64,000 nt of DNA, from contig NJPS01000061.1 in the NCBI GenBank assembly GCA_002946415.1, forward strand, positions 558,001 through 622,000, in the 5' to 3' direction. Source of the stretch: Rutstroemia sp. NJR-2017a BVV2. Its lineage: Eukaryota > Ascomycota > Leotiomycetes > Helotiales > Rutstroemiaceae. The notes below the pieces were generated by a model, which was not told the origin of the DNA, ran no database searches, and saw only the letters and a program-made list of their open reading frames with translations. This document shows positions 12,082 through 24,487 of this stretch, piece by piece (positions within the stretch are counted from its first letter, which is position 1; each line of letters starts with the position of its first letter). A program made the translations under genes and the position numbers.

Positions 12082-13116
12082 TTCCGTGCCATGGTGCTTC
12101 GGGTGTGCTGGTTTAGTTCATTGACTTTCGGGCGGAGATGCTGCGTTAAATAAGTGATCAGATAGCTCGAAGAGCTTGCGCGATTTTGCCGCATGTTTGA
12201 TTACGGGCTCGACTCTGCAAGTATCTCCTCTGCACGGCAAGTGACTCAACGATGTGGGTACGGTACTGATAGAGGAGATAGCCCATGTTAGACTATGGGT
12301 TCTGGTGCATGTATCTCCTCCATACGGCAAGTGACTCAAAGGTGTGGTTACGGCGCCAACAAGAGGTAGTAGCGCCGCCAACGAGCAGCAAAACTAGCCG
12401 TAACCCTTGAAGATCTGAGGGATCTATGTGCGGCCATATAGAATTTAACGCACGAGGTGCGAGTAACTCTAATTGCACTGGTCCATTCCACAACGCAAGC
12501 TATGCGTACGTTGGTAGTGAAAGTGGGGCAAACCCCAGCCACCCACTCGATTCGATCCTCTCAATGAGGCTCATCTTGAGCCGCAAGCTACAATACTACG
12601 CCTCTCAAGCACGTAGAACATCCTTTTAATCGCAAGGCTGACCTTAATCGGGCTTACCTTACCGAGCTGAGTGCGAGCCGAAAAGCTCTGGTAATGGGAA
12701 CCCCGGCCGAGGACCAGCATTTTGGAGTTTGAATCGTCTGTGAGGATTTGAAGACAATACCTCGTCGTCTGAGGGCCTTTCTTTTATCCTCTTAATCTGC
12801 TTTATAAATATGCATCTGGATAGAGAAAAGAATATTTCGCGAGAATGCATTGAGCGCTCTTAAAAGATAAATGTCAAGCAACAATCAGGCACCTGTATCG
12901 CAGAGAACAGTAAAAATAAGACTGCCTTCTGAGAACATTAAGTCGTGATATCAATGGTACAACGACGAAAAGGAACAATCCAGAACCCGGCGTGAAATTG
13001 ATATACAAGAAACGGCCAAAATCAAATATTCCGCCCAGCCAATAGCCCCTGCTAGAACAGCAAGAAGCAATCACGAACGGTGCCTGCGTGAGAGAGACAA
13101 TCGAAACGAGAAGAGC
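12082..13116. other. Intergenic with a duplicated segment
   Basis: The upstream flank of kinase C. Apart from the direct repeat listed separately, I see no gene. Open frames on both strands here are short and overlap one another. Confidence 0.5.
12221..12353. repeat. 43-bp direct repeat, about 90-bp spacing
   Basis: Two copies at 12221-12263 and 12311-12353 share gtatctcctc, then acggcaagtgactcaa, then ggtacgg/ggttacgg, with about six mismatches. They look like a local duplication. No terminal repeats or open frame are associated. Confidence 0.75.
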
Positions 13117-13692
13117 CTACAGATATCCAGTCGAGCCTCCAGCCGCAGTGACTCCCTCCCTCCCGACCTTCTCCCAGAACCTCCTTAACCCCAACACTTT
13201 CGCCCTCGCCGGAACTTCTTTACATTCTATCTTTCTTCCCCACATACCCCTCGCCTCGCCTTCTCCTCGGCTCCTGATAGCAAACCTCCTAACCAACCAT
13301 CTAACCTCAACCTTGGCGGCCCCGCCTCTAGCAGCTACTACCTCCTTCTCCCTCTCTGACACCCTTCCCTTCCACCCCTCTACCCAAGCTCTCAATCCAT
13401 CTTTCATCCTTTCCCGCTCAACCCTCCTCTTAATTTCTATCAACCCGGGAGCCATGCCGCCGTTACCACCATAGCATTCACGAGGCAGCACACCCTTCTC
13501 AACTAATGTTTCAACCGAAGGCCGCTGTCCCAATTGTCGGTTTAATTTGATTTTGATGAGGTTTCGACCAAGCGAACGGGCGGCAAGCGAGGTTCGCGTT
13601 ATGTAGATTCGTTGCGACATTAAATCGGTGAGCGGCAAGCGGTGCGATAGATGATGAGAGATGGTGTGAGAAGCGTGATGAAGGCGATGCAT
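13117..13692 (-). CDS. RPEL-repeat family protein
   Basis: A single open frame of 191 codons. The stretch KLNRQLGQRPSVETLVEKGV (about residues 49-68) fits the RPEL repeat pattern (L..KL..RP...EL...GIL), the short helix pair that binds G-actin in animal MRTF and Phactr proteins. Similar single-RPEL proteins occur in filamentous fungi, where their role is not established. The rest is basic and helical (repeated ERERMKDGLRAWVEGW-type segments). The first 24 residues are His-rich and may be untranslated; the ATG at 13620 (MSQRIY) is an equally good start and gives 167 aa. Confidence 0.6.
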   Translation of the reverse strand: MHRLHHASHTISHHLSHRLPLTDLMSQRIYITRTSLAARSLGRNLIKIKLNRQLGQRPSVETLVEKGVLPRECYGGNGGMAPGLIEIKRRVERERMKDGLRAWVEGWKGRVSEREKEVVAARGGAAKVEVRWLVRRFAIRSRGEGEARGMWGRKIECKEVPARAKVLGLRRFWEKVGREGVTAAGGSTGYL

Positions 13693-16600
13693 ATGCAGAA
13701 GGGGATCGAGTGAGAGAGTACGAAAGTGGTGTGATATCTGCTCATAGAACCATTAGTGTCTGTCGCGACAGTTGCGATGAAAGATGCGTTCCCGAATACA
13801 AGGGAAGGAGGTTCAGATGAAAGGGGACAAACATACGCGTGAAGCAGTCAATAAATCATTCACATCTAAGAAAGAGAGTATATGCAATATCAGCTCGTCG
13901 GGAAAATGCACCAGATTGAGAGTGCCCATGTTCGTGTCGTCCTCCATTTCATACACAGGGCTGTGAGCCATCTCGACTGGGAAGCTGTCAATCCGCGAGG
14001 CTATTTCGAAATGCTTCTTGCGGTATTCTCACGAAAATGTGTTTAATTGACGATTGACGATAGATCAAGGGACAAGTAATGAGTTGAGTTCCTTTAATGT
14101 CGTCGTCCAGGTTCTCGGGAATAGCGGGGTTCAATTAATGTAAGACGCAAGTCCAGCAGATATCGTCACAATCGCTTGTTTCTGAGACATTCTGAGACAA
14201 AGAACAGGAAATAGCACGGAAGCAGCAATTCACAACAACGACAATGAGAAAAGTCTTGCAATGTTAGCGACAACGAGTACAATCGTAGACAATTCACGAT
14301 ATCCGAGAATATCGAGCGAACATGTCGAAGGGATCATGATGATGTTTCTCCCCACGCGCGTTGGAATGGGGAAGATGTCCGTGCCCGAGCTGCTGAACTC
14401 CACCGTAGCTCGCTCGAGCCTCTTCATTTACTTCTCACCTAAAACGCATGAAGTTGTCATGGCAAGCATGAATCTTTGCCTCTTGCCTGCATCAACCACA
14501 ATTGTTTTACGAGGATCGCCTTGAACGACTTGTTAGCTATTCTTGCTGTTTCTCTGCTCAACGATATCGCCATACAAATTCCTAACGGCCGTACATGTGC
14601 CCACGATACGGCAACCACTCGTCATCGCTGAGCTCGCCCCTGTCCGACACGCTACAATAGCCCCAGACCTAAATCACAACCTCCCCCTTCCGTCTCCCGG
14701 TTCAGCGACACCTAGCACATCCCGCAACACGAAAAGTATCCACTCACCTCCTCTTCGCGTCCCACTAGCCGGCCACTTCGACCGTTCTCGCTAATTACAC
14801 ATTAGGTATTTGTAGAGCCGCAACTCAACCCCCCTTTACCCGAGCCCGGCCGCCCCAAATCCCAAGTTTCAAGACTATCTTACAGTCCCCTCCGCAGACC
14901 CGCACCAACGAAGGACCGACCCGCCTACCAACACATCAGTAGGTATACTTCGTAGGTGTTCAACGAACACCAACCATCGACCGTTGATCAGCCCTGCAAA
15001 CTGGAGTGCAGATAGGCTAACCAGCTTCCTCAACACATCTCCGGCACGCTACGTGTATACCTCCGTCTTTCGGATAGTGATGCTATGTTATACCGAAGTC
15101 TGTTGTCAAAGTTCCGCCCAGCGTTCACTGCGCATGCCGTAAGTAAGGAGGAGGCGTATATTGTGTGCAATTTGTCCCATGTGATTACCATCTACCACAT
15201 CTCAACATCCCCTACCAATTCGTCTATACACGAACAATGCGGTACGATACAATAATTGATAGATCGACATAGGGCTTTCCATTCATCTCATACAAACCCC
15301 ATCTTATGTGACCTGCAGCGTAATTACAAGACGCGATTCATACAAACCCATCTCACATACACGACTCTCCGGGCATCGGTCCAATGCTGTATTTTCCGTC
15401 CATACAAGGCGGCCAGATCTCAGGTTATACAATCATGGAATATACCACCTATCAATCAACCAAGTCCCCACCGGGCCGGGCACAAACAGATGAGGCGTCC
15501 AGATAGCAGCTAGCTGCCCACCTGTCTACCTACCACCGAGCAGCAGCACTGCAACCAGCACCTACACAAACAAACCAGCACGAGGCCGGCCCAGACAATG
15601 ACCCGCATATGCAACAAGCTTCCGACCTCGTAACCGTCTCACTATACCAAGTCCACCAAACTAATCACTGGCATACAGCAAACCTACGGTATGGAGCATC
15701 TAGGCATCGTCGTCAATGATTTGCTCGATTGACATCCCTCCTACTCACCGATGCGGTTTTCCATCTCCGTACGTACGTGCGTAGCATGACTGACTGACTT
15801 ACTGACTGACCGATGGATGGCGAAAAAAGCTGCAAGGCGTTAAAATTTTCCACTCCTTTCCCCAATTGCACATCCGCCTATCCAGTCCTCGCTACGTTCT
15901 ACGGTCAATAATACATGCCAATATGTGATATGATGCGATGTTATACAACATCATGATGCACACCTGAAGAATTGACATGAGTTGACCGACCCCAAAAATG
16001 ACCTACATGATGTCTGTCCAATGTATATGCAATGCAAAATGCGCGTGCGTTAATGTACACACACACAACGTTAGAAAGGTCTTATTCTTGACATCACTTG
16101 GTTCACAGCTCGGTCTCAGCTGCAGGCAGGCAGGTTTTCTTTTTACATCCAGGTGCTCCATTCGAAGGCCTGCTTCTTTTTGCTTGCCTCCTCCACATAG
16201 ATAGAAAAACTAGTAGCTATCAATTCTCCATATCATGGTATCCTATCCTATCCCTAATCAGTATCTGACCACCCACTACTCGCTCACTGCACTAAGGGAA
16301 CCTTCAAGCTAGGTAAGCACTATGAATCCACTCGACCAATTCCTATTCGGTTTGCCTTGCATGTCCACATCCACCTCTCCAATCATCCCCTCGTCCATCC
16401 ATTCGACAAAGACACTTCCCAAGCCCCAAGCCCGTCCCATCCACTCACCAGCTAGCTAACCACCACATCCTCATCCACATCCACACCCTTGACGAGCAAG
16501 CCCTGGAAATTCTCCCTCTCCCGGCCCTGCTATACCTCAACCAATAACCATTGACCATCTCTCAGCCCGTATCCACCGAATCACTCCCCCCCCAAACCCC

Positions 16601-17829
16601 CCGCCTATCCCCTCCCGTACCACCCCATTTTACCCGTCAACAAGCCCCATTATCGTCTCATTCGTACCTGACCAGACCCAGACCCAACACGTCCAGACCA
16701 ACCAATGCCCTAAGACGCCTACTAAAAAACGCGACTTAGCAATCGTGCACGCATCCAGAATCCAGCACATGATAACATTCAGACCCGAATATCAGGTTTA
16801 GCCCAGCAAAAAAAAAACGTCGTCCGTCATTTTATCGCCGGCGCGCCAAAATTTCGCCGACTTCAAAATCTCTTCAACTTGCTTTTACTGCGCACACAAC
16901 GGACTTTTTCCATGTTAATTCTTGTCTTTGGGATATTTCCTTTATCTTGGGGGCGTAGCATGCCCAGTTTTCTCGCTTAGAGGCCACTCAATGGGCCGTT
17001 GTTTATAGTATTAGATTGAAAGGGGGGCGGAAAAAAGCGCGCTCTCTATGTATATGCTGTCGAGGAGATTCCTTGTGTGTAAACATCGGCTATCATGCCG
17101 CTTCATTTATCATCAACAAGAATAGCAATTATAAACACCTCGATCAATGCAGAGTCATCATTTCCAGGAATAGCTTGTTGATATCATTGAATTTAGTTTT
17201 TTTTGGCTCAGCTTGCTCCCAACCCCTCCTTTACATCTGTTCGGTGTGCTCGAACGGGATGTGATATGTTCGAAAAACTCGCTATCTAAGAATGAATCTG
17301 CCTTACTGAAGTGCCTTTCCTTCTTGATACGCCCGGATGAGTAGTAGAAATGGCTCATCAGTTGAGGGCATCCCGATACCATATGACAATGACACATAAG
17401 ATTGTCCGACATTAAATGAAAATGTTGAGTAGCTGAAACCCTGATCCACGTCCGTCGACGCAAGTACAAGGCAAGGCAAGGCAAACTTTGGAGATCATGG
17501 CCACTCAGCTACTCTGATTGCTTGGAAACCTGTGTTCTCTGACTCGCTGGCTGGCTGACAACCGCAAACATGATTGAGATACAGAAAACTTTGCCCCTCA
17601 ACGCACATATTCATGACCACATATCGCCAGTGTGACGACACTGCATAGAGATGTTGCCACCCCGTAAGCAACTGGAGAGTTTTGCTGCTGTCCTAGGCCT
17701 TGACGCCCAGGTCAAATCATCTTTGTCGACATGCATACCAGCCTTGCTGATATAGGCCATTCCAGCACCGTAATATGAATAATAGAGACGATCATCTATG
17801 TATCATCGGGTGTGTCCTTGAATGACCTT
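13693..17829. other. 4.1-kb gene-poor region
   Basis: No convincing coding exon on either strand. Long pyrimidine-rich plus-strand stretches occur at about 14620-14900 and 16340-16740. A TGAC-type tetranucleotide run lies at about 15786-15811. The composition could fit an exceptionally long 5' leader or a non-coding transcript, but nothing in the sequence proves either. Confidence 0.45.
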
Positions 17830-18435
17830 TCAGGGGTAAAGTGAGTATAGCCGGTAATTTTGAACATCCGTTTTGCAGAAGGGGGCGAATTTGATCAATA
17901 TGCGGAAGTGACGGAAAAGGTGAGGCAGAACATCCCTTGGAAATATGATAGAATTTTTCTCCGAGGATGAGATGTGAGAAGAGGAAGGAGCTGGTGTGTG
18001 ATACCTTGCGATATTACGTCGTTGCAGCCCGATAAAGCCGTAATTTGAGGGTTTCTTGCAAGTGCAATCTAGCTGCAATCCTCTCGGCCAAACCAAGGTC
18101 GCCACGTCAGTGACCATCCGAAGACCTCCATTGGATTCTCTTCCCCTCTCCGTTAGATGCTTGGGCCTTCGTGTAAACCAACATCTTAGCGAAAAGTTTC
18201 GCGGGCTAAGGACACAATGTGAGTGGCGAGAATAGTGATATTCGATCGACATATTGTAGCTAAGAAAATTGGGATACGTTAGCCCATAGACCCATGGAAT
18301 AAAACGGTTGATCCTTTTCTTTGAGGCTTCGTCCAGACCTGACAACACATCGTTTCCTGACCACCTATTCTCGGCCACACGGAGCAAGCTCTCATTGTCA
18401 GTATGCAGGTCGAACACAATATGCGGCCTTGTCAT
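17830..18435 (-). CDS. Doubtful uncharacterised ORF
   Basis: An uninterrupted 201-codon frame. The N-terminal third (IVFDLHTDNESLLRVAENRW and on) reads like real protein; the remainder is rich in Arg, His, Cys and Ser and does not. It could be a short exon followed by untranslated sequence, a decayed gene, or chance. I recognise no family. Confidence 0.22.
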   Translation of the reverse strand: MTRPHIVFDLHTDNESLLRVAENRWSGNDVLSGLDEASKKRINRFIPWVYGLTYPNFLSYNMSIEYHYSRHSHCVLSPRNFSLRCWFTRRPKHLTERGRESNGGLRMVTDVATLVWPRGLQLDCTCKKPSNYGFIGLQRRNIARYHTPAPSSSHISSSEKNSIIFPRDVLPHLFRHFRILIKFAPFCKTDVQNYRLYSLYP

Positions 18436-19336
18436 CGTCCAGAAACTAGAACCATATTTCCAGGTGGCTGAGAGTCAGCAGACCGTAAAAGTATGTCTTG
18501 TTATCAAAGCACTCCTTTCAGCCAGATTTGAATGGAGACAAATTCGGTCAGATATGCAGTGAGCCACCAACATGTGACGATATTGCAGATATGACGGGTA
18601 ATTCACAACACAATATCAAGGATATAGATTAGAAGAAAGAACTAGAAGAAAACAGTGGATCCAATGGTAGACTACTACCTCAGGAGAGTATACCCTGACG
18701 AGAATCAGGATCGACCGATGCTGCGTCGTCCATGATGTTCGGTTGGTTATGATCAATAGGACTTCGGCAATTGTGTGATAGACATGGGTTGGCACCTCTC
18801 CATGAAGAGGGTTGTGGTGGCCGACCTTGGGGTCTAGCGGGCCTCCCCGTTTGATATCAGAAAAGGGTTGATCCACTAATCAAACGTATCACCGCCAGTA
18901 ATCTGCAAGAGAAACTGTGGCAAGCACTGAAAGCAAGGAAATGACGGGATAGGAAATCATAACGTGATTTCCATAAACTTTCTGCAATCCTCAGGGGTAT
19001 GCACAAAGCTGCAATGATTGTGACAATCCATTGCAGGAAACCAATATGGTTAACTCCACCCTGTCGAGGCGAGCGAGATACGGACGAGGATGAGCATGGA
19101 GCAAGTATCGGCAGGTTTGTAGGATACGATAGGTAGTAGTCGGTTTGCAGCGAAGCCAAGGATGTCGTTAGTGCCGTGTCGGTCCAAGTCGAAAGCAAGT
19201 ATAGGATATGCGTGTCGTGTGTCGTTCAATCGAATGCAACGGCTAGGACTCGGAGGCAAACGAGTTGGCAGGACGAGGCTCGAACGAATGTGATGTCGTG
19301 GATGTTTGTCCGGTAAACAACCTCGCTGAACTTGTG
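18436..19336. other. Intergenic, no gene recognised
   Basis: Upstream of the transcription unit that starts near 19370. Overlapping short frames only. Confidence 0.45.
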
Positions 19337-19344
19337 TATAAATA
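19337..19344 (+). promoter_or_regulatory. Probable TATA box
   Basis: TATAAATA followed about 30 bases later by a CT-rich stretch (ctcaagtcttctcttcatc), the usual arrangement for a fungal core promoter. It would drive the Cys-rich protein gene at 19690 with a leader of about 320 bases, including the leader intron. Confidence 0.5.
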
Positions 19345-19377
19345 CTCCTCAGAATATCCCCTCAAGTCTTCTCTTCA

Positions 19378-19434
19378 TCACAATCATCTTGCACCATCAC
19401 AATCATCTTCCACCATCACAATCATCTTCCACAA
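19378..19434 (+). repeat. Three tandem 19-bp units in a 5' leader
   Basis: tcacaatcatcttccacca is repeated three times (19378-19396, 19397-19415, 19416-19434) with one or two mismatches each. It lies between the proposed TATA box and the leader intron, so it would be transcribed. It is CA/CT-rich and unstructured. Confidence 0.75.
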
Positions 19435-19689
19435 TCACAACCACAACCAACACCACACCTCACCTCACCACACCCTGTCCATCCTCACCTCCAACTCCAA
19501 CTGCAACGACACCGAGTCCAATAGCCCACAGCTTCACTACTCCTATCCTCACCACCACTATCAAGCTTCATCAGCGCCCACCAACGAGGTAAGTCGTGAC
19601 CACTGAGTCCTCCATTGTTTCATCGATGGGCCCTCAACCTCATGGAAGTATCAGGCTAATGCGAATGATTACACACAGTAAAAATCAAC

Positions 19690-20025
19690 ATGTGTTTCTT
19701 CGACCAATACCAATTTGTCTGCGGCGATTATAAGTGGGGTCACTTCCGACAACACTGTGCCAAAGAGTACCGAACCGGCGAGACATGTGGTATGAAGCTG
19801 GTCATGGCCACCTATCCCAGTCACGAGAAGTGCAAAATCTGCACGAAGATCGAGACAAAATGGGGTCGTATCCAAAAGGAACAAGAGCGTGTACTTCGGT
19901 GGAAGAGCGAGAACGGAAAGAGTCGACAACATTCGATCGAGGCGTCAGAGGAGAAGATCCGTGACCTGCAACAAGAGGTGAACAATCTCAATTGGCAACG
20001 TCAGCAGAACGCCTTGGCATTGTGA
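19690..20025 (+). CDS. Small conserved Cys-rich fungal protein
   Basis: A 111-aa protein beginning MCFFDQYQFVCGDYKWGHFR. Six Cys (positions 2, 11, 23, 34, 49 and 52) and conserved His and aromatic residues in the first half suggest a metal-binding fold. The second half is a charged helix that looks like a coiled coil (SIEASEEKIRDLQQEVNNLN). I recognise the N-terminal pattern from small proteins widespread in filamentous ascomycetes, whose function is unknown. A leader intron at 19589-19678 (GTAAGT..CAG) ends 11 bases before the ATG, which supports this start. The coding part is intronless. Confidence 0.75.
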   Translation: MCFFDQYQFVCGDYKWGHFRQHCAKEYRTGETCGMKLVMATYPSHEKCKICTKIETKWGRIQKEQERVLRWKSENGKSRQHSIEASEEKIRDLQQEVNNLNWQRQQNALAL

Positions 20026-21313
20026 GAGGTAAGAAAGAATCAACTCCGTCTTCGCTTAGGGTTTGATAATAATTCCTTCTGTAGTAGAGCATTCTTGTCC
20101 ATAAGAATTTGGACAGCGACGAGCAGACGAAGTTTTCGTGTTTCAACAATTTTCCATAGGGACCTTTTTCTTTTGTCGGAGTGAAATGTAGGAGTGTCAG
20201 TCGGTCATTAACTGAAGGGACTTGGGAATTGATTGGCTTCTGAAAATCCATGAATGGAAAGTCTTCTGAATTAGATAGTTCCGCCACTTAACGATGAAAC
20301 GATCCTTTGAACAGATTCCCGGGATTGCCAATGAATTGTGATTGCAATTGATCGTGCTGATTCGACAAAGCAAATATGGAGAAGGCCATCCATTCTCGGC
20401 CGAGACACATGGGCGCTTAGATGAAGAAGTTGGGCGGTTCTGGGCACTCGTCGATGCAAACCAAATAGGATTTGCCTGTCGGGATGGTGGGGTGATTGCG
20501 GCACGGTAACCCTTCCAGTCCTCTCCGCAACTTCCCTACGATCATAAAAGGCGATCATATTGATTGTTTCATCCAAATATTGTTTTTGATGCTTCTTGGC
20601 TCTCTGCATTGAGCGTCGACGACAGGGAAGGATATTGGATCTGTGAGACGTCCATGGCAGAGTCGTCGGAGGGAAGGGGAAAACAATTCGAGGGACTGCA
20701 CGGCACTGAACTCAAACTGGGTACGTGTTGGAATGTTGTGGAAGTGCTTTCCTGTTGAAATTAGCATGGCAGGCTCATGCTCAATTATACACACCTTCAC
20801 GAGGATTTGTCATCACTCGTTAGATTTGCTCCTCAACAATCCGACAATCGACAAATTCCACAATCCCAAGACTGTACATTCGAAAACGAGAAAGATGGAT
20901 AAAAGAAAATTCAGAGAAACTCCCCAGACTTCTAGCAGGATTCCCCTCCATCCTTTAATGAAAAAAGCACCAGACTGAAATGAACTTGAGGGTAGTAGTA
21001 AAAATTGTAACGTGGCTGCTCCTCAATGGATATCTATGCAGCCTGGCTGCAGAGCAAGAGAGAGACATGATAGGCTCTGATTCATGATAGAGTAGCCAGT
21101 GAGCAGGCGCCTTGAACGAAGGGAAATGCTCGAATGATACAACGCATAGTCAAATTACGCTTAGCTGGTCCAGTCAGAATTCGCTACCCAATACTCCTTC
21201 TAGGAAATTGCGGCAGCATCATGGGCCGTGGTGTGAGGATATTGTAACGATCCAACCTAACTCCAATACGCCGTGGAACACGAGAGTTGCTGGTGTAGCT
21301 GGGATTCCATGCT
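20026..21313. other. Intergenic, no gene recognised
   Basis: 3' flank shared by the convergent Cys-rich protein gene and the LAMTOR1-like gene. Several overlapping frames of 60-110 codons occur on both strands; none shows splice continuity or a known motif. Confidence 0.45.
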
Positions 21314-21989
21314 TTACTCCATGGCTGATTCTGCATCCGCAAACCCTCCCAATAACGGTCCTATGTCTTCTGATTTGACCGGCTTATGCTTCTTCATTTC
21401 CTCTACATCTTCATCATCTGATATCCAACCATCGGATATCGGGTGGGTACCTTCGACGGGGGGGTGTTTTGTGTTGTTCGATTCGTCTTGCGTGGTCATC
21501 TTGGCTAGAACGTCTTGATACCGCAACAGTCTTGCATCCTGTCCAGTAAACATGGTATTGGATGGTGCACGAGGTAAATTCTGGGGCACCATGGCGAATA
21601 TGTCGACGAGATGGCTGCGAGAACATTGTTAGCATGTGAACCTTGAACTTGGATTGGATGCGCGCAATGCGTTAATGCAACGGCAAGGTCTCTGATCGCA
21701 GGAGTGTATGGTTCATACGTACTTAGAGGTTTGCGCTACCACCTTCTGCAAGGCTTCTGTCTCCAGTTGAACTTCCTGTGGATCTGCCTGGACGATTCCG
21801 GAGTTTGGATCGCCAAAGCTACCATAATGATTTGGGTGGGCATCGTCGAAAAGCAATCGCGAGTTCTCGTCCTAACAGGGAAAGAGAACAGATTAGAACA
21901 TCAGCGACCTGCAGAGAGAGATATTTACCCACCTCATCTGATAAATCGCGGGCGCGATCCAGACCAAGGCATGAGGAGCAATTTCCCAT
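21314..21989 (-). CDS. meh1: LAMTOR1 / Meh1 (Ego1) homologue, Ragulator/EGO anchor
   Basis: Three exons, 21989-21933, 21871-21723 and 21614-21314, give 168 aa. The N-terminus MGNCSSCLG has Gly2 for myristoylation and two nearby Cys for palmitoylation, the classic lipid anchor of LAMTOR1/Meh1. The DENSRLLFDD segment, the helix VQLETEALQKVVAQTSNHLV and DIFAM match the conserved core of this family. The protein tethers the Ragulator/EGO complex, and through it the Rag GTPases and TORC1, to the vacuole or late endosome. The first intron falls directly after the 19-residue anchor. The C-terminal third is acidic and probably disordered. The start is fixed by the MGNC motif. Confidence 0.85.
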
Positions 21990-23053
21990 CCTGACTATTT
22001 CTCTTCCAACTAAGGGATGGATGTCAGACACGACCTCCAAATCCCAACCATCGACCCGCAGAGGAATGGTCTGAAGTTCGAGTCCCGAGTATTATTTGCA
22101 AGGCGACAACAGAAATGCGGGTAAGACTGTGTTGTGAGGTAAGGTTGATATGAAGTCATAGAAACATTCTAGGAGTTCTCAATTGTTTGGAGGTTTTCGA
22201 TACTAAAGTTAGGGATGGGCTGGGCTACGGCACCAAAACTAACTTTCCCCAATGTAGTTAGAGCCCATCAATGTGATTATGTAAGCTTTTGTGTGAAACA
22301 CATGGTCGCTGGCGTGAAATAGTTACCTCGCTTTCTATCGTTTCTGTTCACATCAGCAGACCACCGATAATGACATCTATTGACCTGAGATACGCACTTA
22401 TACTCTTGTCACTGCCTGGTTTGGTGCAACGCAAACATACATGGACGGCTTTATCATTGCCTAGCAAATGTGGCACGCTGGTCAGTATTGCAGTACTGGC
22501 AACATGATCGGTCTTTCTAGATATTCCAACTGGTACGGAGACAATGAAATCTAAACTGTGGCAGTCAATAGAGCCCCCTAGACCCCTTGTGTCCCTTTGT
22601 ATGGCCCCTTCAGCGCTCAATCGTTACCTGTTAAGGCTTTGGTGATTATCACAAACCCTTGCTTGGCTCCCTTCCTTTCCGCTCCCTGTGTTTTTCGACT
22701 GCTCTGCATCCCTCTCGATGCTGCTATCTAATACTCTGGGTGCGTCGCAAGGAGGCGACTTTCATGGCATCAATTAGGTTCTGTATATCTGCAAGGCAAC
22801 AATATATCGCGGACGCTCGAAATATCTGCCGCCTTGCACCATCACAATGCGAGTGCAATGCCTCCGATGTAAGAGACTTATAAGTAGACGTCTATACTTC
22901 GCATCGTTTGAATATTACGAACAATATTCGCTGATCACCACATTCTTTTCCCATTCTCTAAAAGACGGTCTCCGTTCCCTGTCCGTGTTAATTCAATTAT
23001 CTGTCCAGATTTTCCTCGTGCGAACATTTCCTTCCCTTCTCTAGACGTTCATC
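21990..23053. other. Divergent intergenic region
   Basis: Lies between the LAMTOR1-like gene (minus) and the secreted Thr/Ser-rich gene (plus). No coding exon recognised. Confidence 0.5.
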
Positions 23054-24487
23054 ATGCATCGAAACACTATGCTAGCAGCATTAATTCTACTCGTCCCCTA
23101 TGGGTCTTTGGCCAAGCCGGTTGCTGGTGGCAGCTGGTATGGAGACGAATGTGTCTGCCCGCCTGTCAAATGCCCTTCGGTAGTCACTTCATACACTACC
23201 ATACCCACCAACCCAATTGAGACGGTGACTGTCACCAAAACTGTCAGTATATCCAGTGACTCTCACAACACCCCTCCCGTTGACCCGACATCTTCTGCCC
23301 CGACATCCTCTCCTTCACCAGAAGTCATGACCTCTCCAGTCGTTGTACCTATTATCTCGGCCTCCACTACTCCTTGTGAGGTCATCACACAAGTCACCAC
23401 GATTTCTGGATCCGTAATTACCATACTTAGCACAGTTACACCTCCACCACAATATAGCACTGTCACTTCAGATGTCACTATTCCGGGCGAACCATTAACT
23501 ATCACTACAACTGGTAAGTGAGTTCCTTTCCCACCTCCTATTTCAGGATGCTGATAGATTCTAGCCCCGGGCAGTATCGAGACGACAGTTATTCCTGGTT
23601 CTACCGTTGTTTCCACGAGCTATGAGTCTATCGTTGTTTCGACAATCCCTTGTTCGACTATCACGATCTCTGAATTGGGAAGCATGGCTGTCAGCACACA
23701 TTCTGCCTCAGTGGTCACCATAACACAGACGTCAATTGTCCTTACGACTATTCGCACCGCTATAACCATAACCAAAACACATCCCGGAAAAACATTAACC
23801 ATAACCAAGCCAGGTGAATTTATTACATCGACAATTGAGAAAATTCTGGTACCGTCAACACTCCCACCTTCGCCGACCTGCAAATACGACGCATGCCTTA
23901 AGCAGATGCTTAAATCTTCAGCCGTAACCTCCTTTTGCGCCACTTACACCGCCAAAGTTCACTCATCACCAGTCGAATTACCTGGATGTGTTTCGGAATG
24001 CGATACTGCTCCGGATTCTCTTTCTTCAGCATGCTCATGCCTTGTGGGTGATGTTACGGTTCTACCAGTCACAGCCTCTACACGCGCACCGCCTCCGGAC
24101 TCTACGCCTGTGGACCCAGGCGTTACTACGACAGTTCCAACTGTCTCTGGCTCCTCACTACCACCTCTTCCACCAGCCTCAGAGACTACTCTTGTTACTT
24201 ACTCGCTCATTCCCTCGGCCCCGCTTACTGATGCCATCTGCCCTACCCCATCTGTTATATTCTCCACGATCACTACTACTACGACCTTCATTCAGATTAT
24301 GACCACAACTGGTAGCTATTCTTCCTATGTATCTATATACAGTCCTTCCAGCGCTTTCAACTCTACGAGCATGACAACCCCTTGTAGTGAATCGGAGATA
24401 GCCTCAACAACATACCTATCAATAACCACCGCCAATTCCACTCAGTCAGGTTCGGAATCTGCGCCTCTTAAGCCCACTGCCAAGTGA
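23054..24487 (+). CDS. Secreted Thr/Ser-rich cell-surface protein
   Basis: Two exons, 23054-23513 and 23565-24487, give 460 aa. Residues 1-20 form a clear signal peptide ending SLAKP. A short Cys motif (CVCPPVKC) follows. Most of the rest is Thr/Ser/Pro/Val-rich with repeated TVTVTKTV and TITITKT blocks, as in O-glycosylated fungal wall or adhesin-like proteins. A compact Cys module (about 275-340) contains CKYDACL, SFCATYT, LPGCVSECD and ACSCL, a spacing seen in many secreted fungal proteins. The C-terminus is Ser/Thr-rich with no obvious hydrophobic GPI signal. A wall-associated or secreted matrix role is likely. It flanks the RiPP locus, with nothing to show it belongs to it. Confidence 0.7.

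Noticed and set aside
23054..24487. Thr/Ser-rich secreted protein as a member of the RiPP locus
   Set aside because: It has no role known in such pathways and converges on the precursor across a 675-bp gap, so linkage alone is weak evidence.
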